From the NCBI RefSeq assembly GCF_013409935.1, contig NZ_JACCCO010000002.1, positions 1,302,001-1,366,000 on the forward strand: DNA of 64,000 nucleotides, written 5' to 3'. The notes beneath the pieces were generated by a model. The model ran no database searches. It worked only from the letters and a program-made list of their open reading frames with translations, and was not told where the DNA came from. This DNA comes from Streptosporangium sandarakinum. Lineage in GTDB: Bacteria > Actinomycetota > Actinomycetes > Streptosporangiales > Streptosporangiaceae. The translations under genes and the position numbers were made by a program. Shown piece by piece: positions 61,977-64,000 of the stretch (within the stretch, counting starts at the first letter, position 1; the number at the start of each line of letters is the position of its first letter).

Positions 61977-63452
61977 ATGACGTCCGGTCGACTGGCCATC
62001 GGGGCAACCGCCACGTTTCTCAGCACGCTCGCCGCCTTCGGCGGGGTCGGCGCGACCGCGTGCACGGCGTCGAAGGGGGCGACGGCCCCCGCGGCCTCCG
62101 TCGCCGCCGACGGCGTCCCGGCCCCCCGGCACGACGCCCCGCGTCAGGGGCGGCTCGGGGCCCCCGGGATCGGCGACCCCGACTTCCCCACCGACGGCAA
62201 CGGCGGCTACGACGTCGAGCACTACGGCCTGCGGATCGGCTACGACCCGCCCTCCCGGCGCCTGGCGGGCGTGGCCACGATCACGGCGAAGGCCACCCAG
62301 GGACTGGACGCGTTCAACCTCGACCTGTCGGGCTTCCGCGTCGCCAGGGTCACCGTGGACGGGCGGCCCGCGGCGTTCACCCGGGCCGGCACCGAGCTGA
62401 CCGTGACCCCCGCGACGCCCGTCTCCGACGCGGACCGCTTCACCGTCGTGGTCTCCTACGACGGCGAGCCCAAGCCGATCACCGGCTCCTCCAACCTCGG
62501 CACCTACGGGTTCATCCCGACCCGCGACGGCGCCTTCGTCACCAGTGAGCCCAACGGCGCCAAGACCTGGTTCCCCGGCAACGACCACCCGGCCGACAAG
62601 GCCCGCTACGACTTCGAGATCACCGTCCCGGCCGGGCTGACCGCGCTGGCCAACGGCGAGATGGTCGGCGCCCCGGTGACGACCGGCGGCAGGACGACCT
62701 TCCGCTGGCGTGAGAGCCACCCCATGGCGAGCTACCTCGCCACCATGACGCTGGGCCGGTTCGAGCTGCGCCAGGGCAGGACGGCCTCCGGGATCGCGAA
62801 CCTCGCGGCGGTCGACCCCCGCTACCGCGACTCCCTGGGCAGGCTGTACACCCAGTCGGGGCAGATCACCGACTACTGGAGCACGGTGTTCGGCCCCTAC
62901 CCGTTCTCCTCCACCGGCGGCGTGATCGACGACTTCTCCGCGGGCTACGCCCTGGAGAACCAGACCAAGCCCATGTACGGCGGGTTCGTCCCCGACGACG
63001 ACACCGTCGCCCACGAGCTGGCCCACCAGTGGTTCGGCGACAGCCTGAGCATCCGGCGGTGGAAGGACCTGTGGCTCAACGAGGGCTTCGCGACGTACGC
63101 CGAGTGGCTGTGGAGGGAGCACAACGGCGTCCCCGCCGAGCAGTCCTTCCGCGCCACCTACGACGCGCACCCCGCGGGCGACGCGATCTGGAAGTATCCC
63201 CCCGGCCGCGCGCAGCCGCAGGACCTGTTCAACGACTCCGTCTACCGGCGCGGCGGGATGGCGCTGCACGCGCTGCGGCGGCGCATCGGCGACGCGGCGT
63301 TCTTCAAGGTCCTGCGGACCTGGACCACCGAGCACCGCTACGGCTACGTGACGACCGAGGAGTTCGTCGCCCTGGCGGAACGGATCTCCGGCAGGCAGCT
63401 CGACGCGCTCTTCGACGCCTGGCTGTTCAAGCCGGCCAGACCCGCCGCCTGA
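61977..63452 (+). CDS. M1-family metallopeptidase, secreted
   Basis: The 491-residue protein has an N-terminal export signal (LAIGATATFLSTLAAFGGVG) with a possible lipobox ending GATAC, then the M1 beta domain (DVEHYGLRIGYDPPSRRLAG), the substrate motif SAGYALENQT (GAMEN-like, altered) and the zinc site HELAHQW (His346, His350) with NEGFA (Glu369). It lacks the large C-terminal domain of full aminopeptidase N. It probably trims peptides outside the membrane. ATG 61977 gives the signal sequence. Confidence 0.93.
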   Translation: MTSGRLAIGATATFLSTLAAFGGVGATACTASKGATAPAASVAADGVPAPRHDAPRQGRLGAPGIGDPDFPTDGNGGYDVEHYGLRIGYDPPSRRLAGVATITAKATQGLDAFNLDLSGFRVARVTVDGRPAAFTRAGTELTVTPATPVSDADRFTVVVSYDGEPKPITGSSNLGTYGFIPTRDGAFVTSEPNGAKTWFPGNDHPADKARYDFEITVPAGLTALANGEMVGAPVTTGGRTTFRWRESHPMASYLATMTLGRFELRQGRTASGIANLAAVDPRYRDSLGRLYTQSGQITDYWSTVFGPYPFSSTGGVIDDFSAGYALENQTKPMYGGFVPDDDTVAHELAHQWFGDSLSIRRWKDLWLNEGFATYAEWLWREHNGVPAEQSFRATYDAHPAGDAIWKYPPGRAQPQDLFNDSVYRRGGMALHALRRRIGDAAFFKVLRTWTTEHRYGYVTTEEFVALAERISGRQLDALFDAWLFKPARPAA

Positions 63453-63582
63453 CGCCGGGACGCCCGCCCGCGCCCCGGGACCGCCGCCCGCGCGGGCCCG
63501 GCCGCGTCCCGCCTCCCCGCGACCGGCGACCGGCGACCGGACGCCTGCCCGGACGCGCCCGTCTCCACGTCGGATGCCCGAG

Positions 63583-63619
63583 TTGACCATACTTCGCCGC
63601 GCGAAGTATGGTCTCCCGC
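63583..63619 (+). promoter_or_regulatory. PadR promoter with overlapping 29-bp palindrome
   Basis: TTGACC (63583-63588), 18 nt, TATGGT (63607-63612), then 7 nt to ATG 63620, the layout of a leaderless promoter. The dyad GACCATACTTCGC-N3-GCGAAGTATGGTC (63585-63613) has perfect 13-bp arms and covers both boxes, as a self-repressing PadR operator would. Confidence 0.8.
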
Positions 63620-63961
63620 ATGGCTAAAGGATCACCAGCGGTCAGTGAGGCGACCTACTTCATCCTCGCCTCGCTGCTCGACGGCCCGCTGCACGGCCAC
63701 GGGATCATCAAGCGGACGCTCGACCTCTCCGAGAGCCGGGTGAAGCTGCCGGTCGGCACGCTGTACGGCGCGCTCGACCGGCTGGCGGCGAACGGCCTGA
63801 TCGCCGTGGACCGCGAGGAGGTCGTCGACGGCCGGCCCCGGAGATACTTCCGGCTCACCGACCACGGGCACGACGTCGTCTCCGCCGAGGCGCTGCGCAT
63901 GCAGCAGGCGGCGTCGGTGGTGACCGGGCGGCTCCTCCGTCCCGGATCGGCCTTCGCGTGA
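63620..63961 (+). CDS. PadR-family transcriptional regulator
   Basis: The 113-residue protein has a winged helix (SEATYFILASLLDGPLHGHGIIKRTLDLSESRVKLPVGTLYGALDRLAANGLIAVDREEVVDGRPRRYFRLT in parts) and a short C-terminal helix for dimerisation. PadR proteins repress a neighbouring transporter or stress gene. ATG 63620 is set by the leaderless promoter; ATG 63608 lies inside the operator. Its stop overlaps the next start (GTGA). Confidence 0.92.
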   Translation: MAKGSPAVSEATYFILASLLDGPLHGHGIIKRTLDLSESRVKLPVGTLYGALDRLAANGLIAVDREEVVDGRPRRYFRLTDHGHDVVSAEALRMQQAASVVTGRLLRPGSAFA

Positions 63962-64000
63962 CCGCGGCCCTGGAGCGGCCCGCCGCCACGGGGGCGGGCG
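63958..64000 (+). CDS. Start of a gene coupled to PadR (partial)
   Basis: GTG 63958 overlaps the PadR stop and the frame stays open to the window end (VTAALERPAATGAG). PadR genes are often followed by a membrane or transport protein gene that they control. Too short to classify. Confidence 0.4.
   Translation, partial: MTAALERPAATGAG

Overview
The window is chromosomal DNA of a high-GC actinomycete, most likely a Streptosporangiales-type genus (Nonomuraea, Streptosporangium or Microbispora relatives). The signs are very GC-rich codons, many GTG starts, several mRNAs that look leaderless (a -10 hexamer about 7 nt before the start codon), a mycothiol S-conjugate amidase, GTP-dependent PEP carboxykinase, GlpX-type fructose bisphosphatase, an F420-type PPOX protein and families such as DUF4245, DUF4307, DUF1707 and TIGR04222. 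I see no rRNA, tRNA, CRISPR array or prophage. The only mobile element is one solo TnpB unit.

Layout. 1-4 kb: end of xseA, xseB, a DUF4245 protein, a TetR regulator divergent from glpX, and a DUF1707 protein. 4-7.1 kb: a leftward inositol-type operon (IolE-like isomerase, TIM-barrel aldolase, iolB) with a clear promoter, an operator-like palindrome and a coupled 31-codon leader ORF. 7.3-10.1 kb: MocR-type regulator and EamA exporter, then a small membrane protein. 10.3-18 kb: class I fumarase, an F420-type protein, two Ser/Thr kinases, a VOC protein, class II fumarase and a tautomerase. 18.1-25.3 kb: genes fitting use of 3-hydroxybutyrate (dehydrogenase, GAF/PucR regulator, MHS transporter, hydrolase, secreted esterase). 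25.3-31 kb: a large glycosyltransferase, a lytic transglycosylase and a response regulator/kinase/lipoprotein operon. 31.2-33.2 kb: a P-loop kinase and the TnpB element. 33.2-35.6 kb: phoH and an isoprenyl transferase.

35.6-39.3 kb is the most unusual part. A DUF692 (MNIO-type) enzyme lies in an operon with a membrane protein that has a Cys/Gly-rich tail and with a small helical partner. A neighbouring small membrane protein ends in the same 13-residue tail motif. Both transcription units have the same promoter-like motif, GAACTT-N15-CGTCTA. This looks like a membrane-bound, RiPP-like peptide-modification system under an ECF sigma factor.

39.4-48 kb: pckG, preceded by four sites resembling DasR dre boxes, then an RHH-like protein, an NlpC/P60 hydrolase, greA, a DUF4307 protein, mca with a tiny membrane protein, and a conserved protein of unknown role. 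47.5-55.5 kb: a double-module Lrp regulator divergent from an operon for importing and hydrolysing a peptide or N-acyl amino acid (MHS transporter, M19 dipeptidase, two M20 amidohydrolases, ketopantoate-reductase-like protein, SDR). 55.6-64 kb: a DUF255 protein, a class A penicillin-binding protein, an Lrp/hppD divergent pair, an M1 metallopeptidase and a PadR regulator with a near-ideal self-regulating promoter.

Short tandem duplications recur at gene 3' ends and between genes (555-614, 4025-4134, 7302-7341, 21163-21304, 42114-42186, 46243-46270). They look like a habit of this genome rather than of any one locus.
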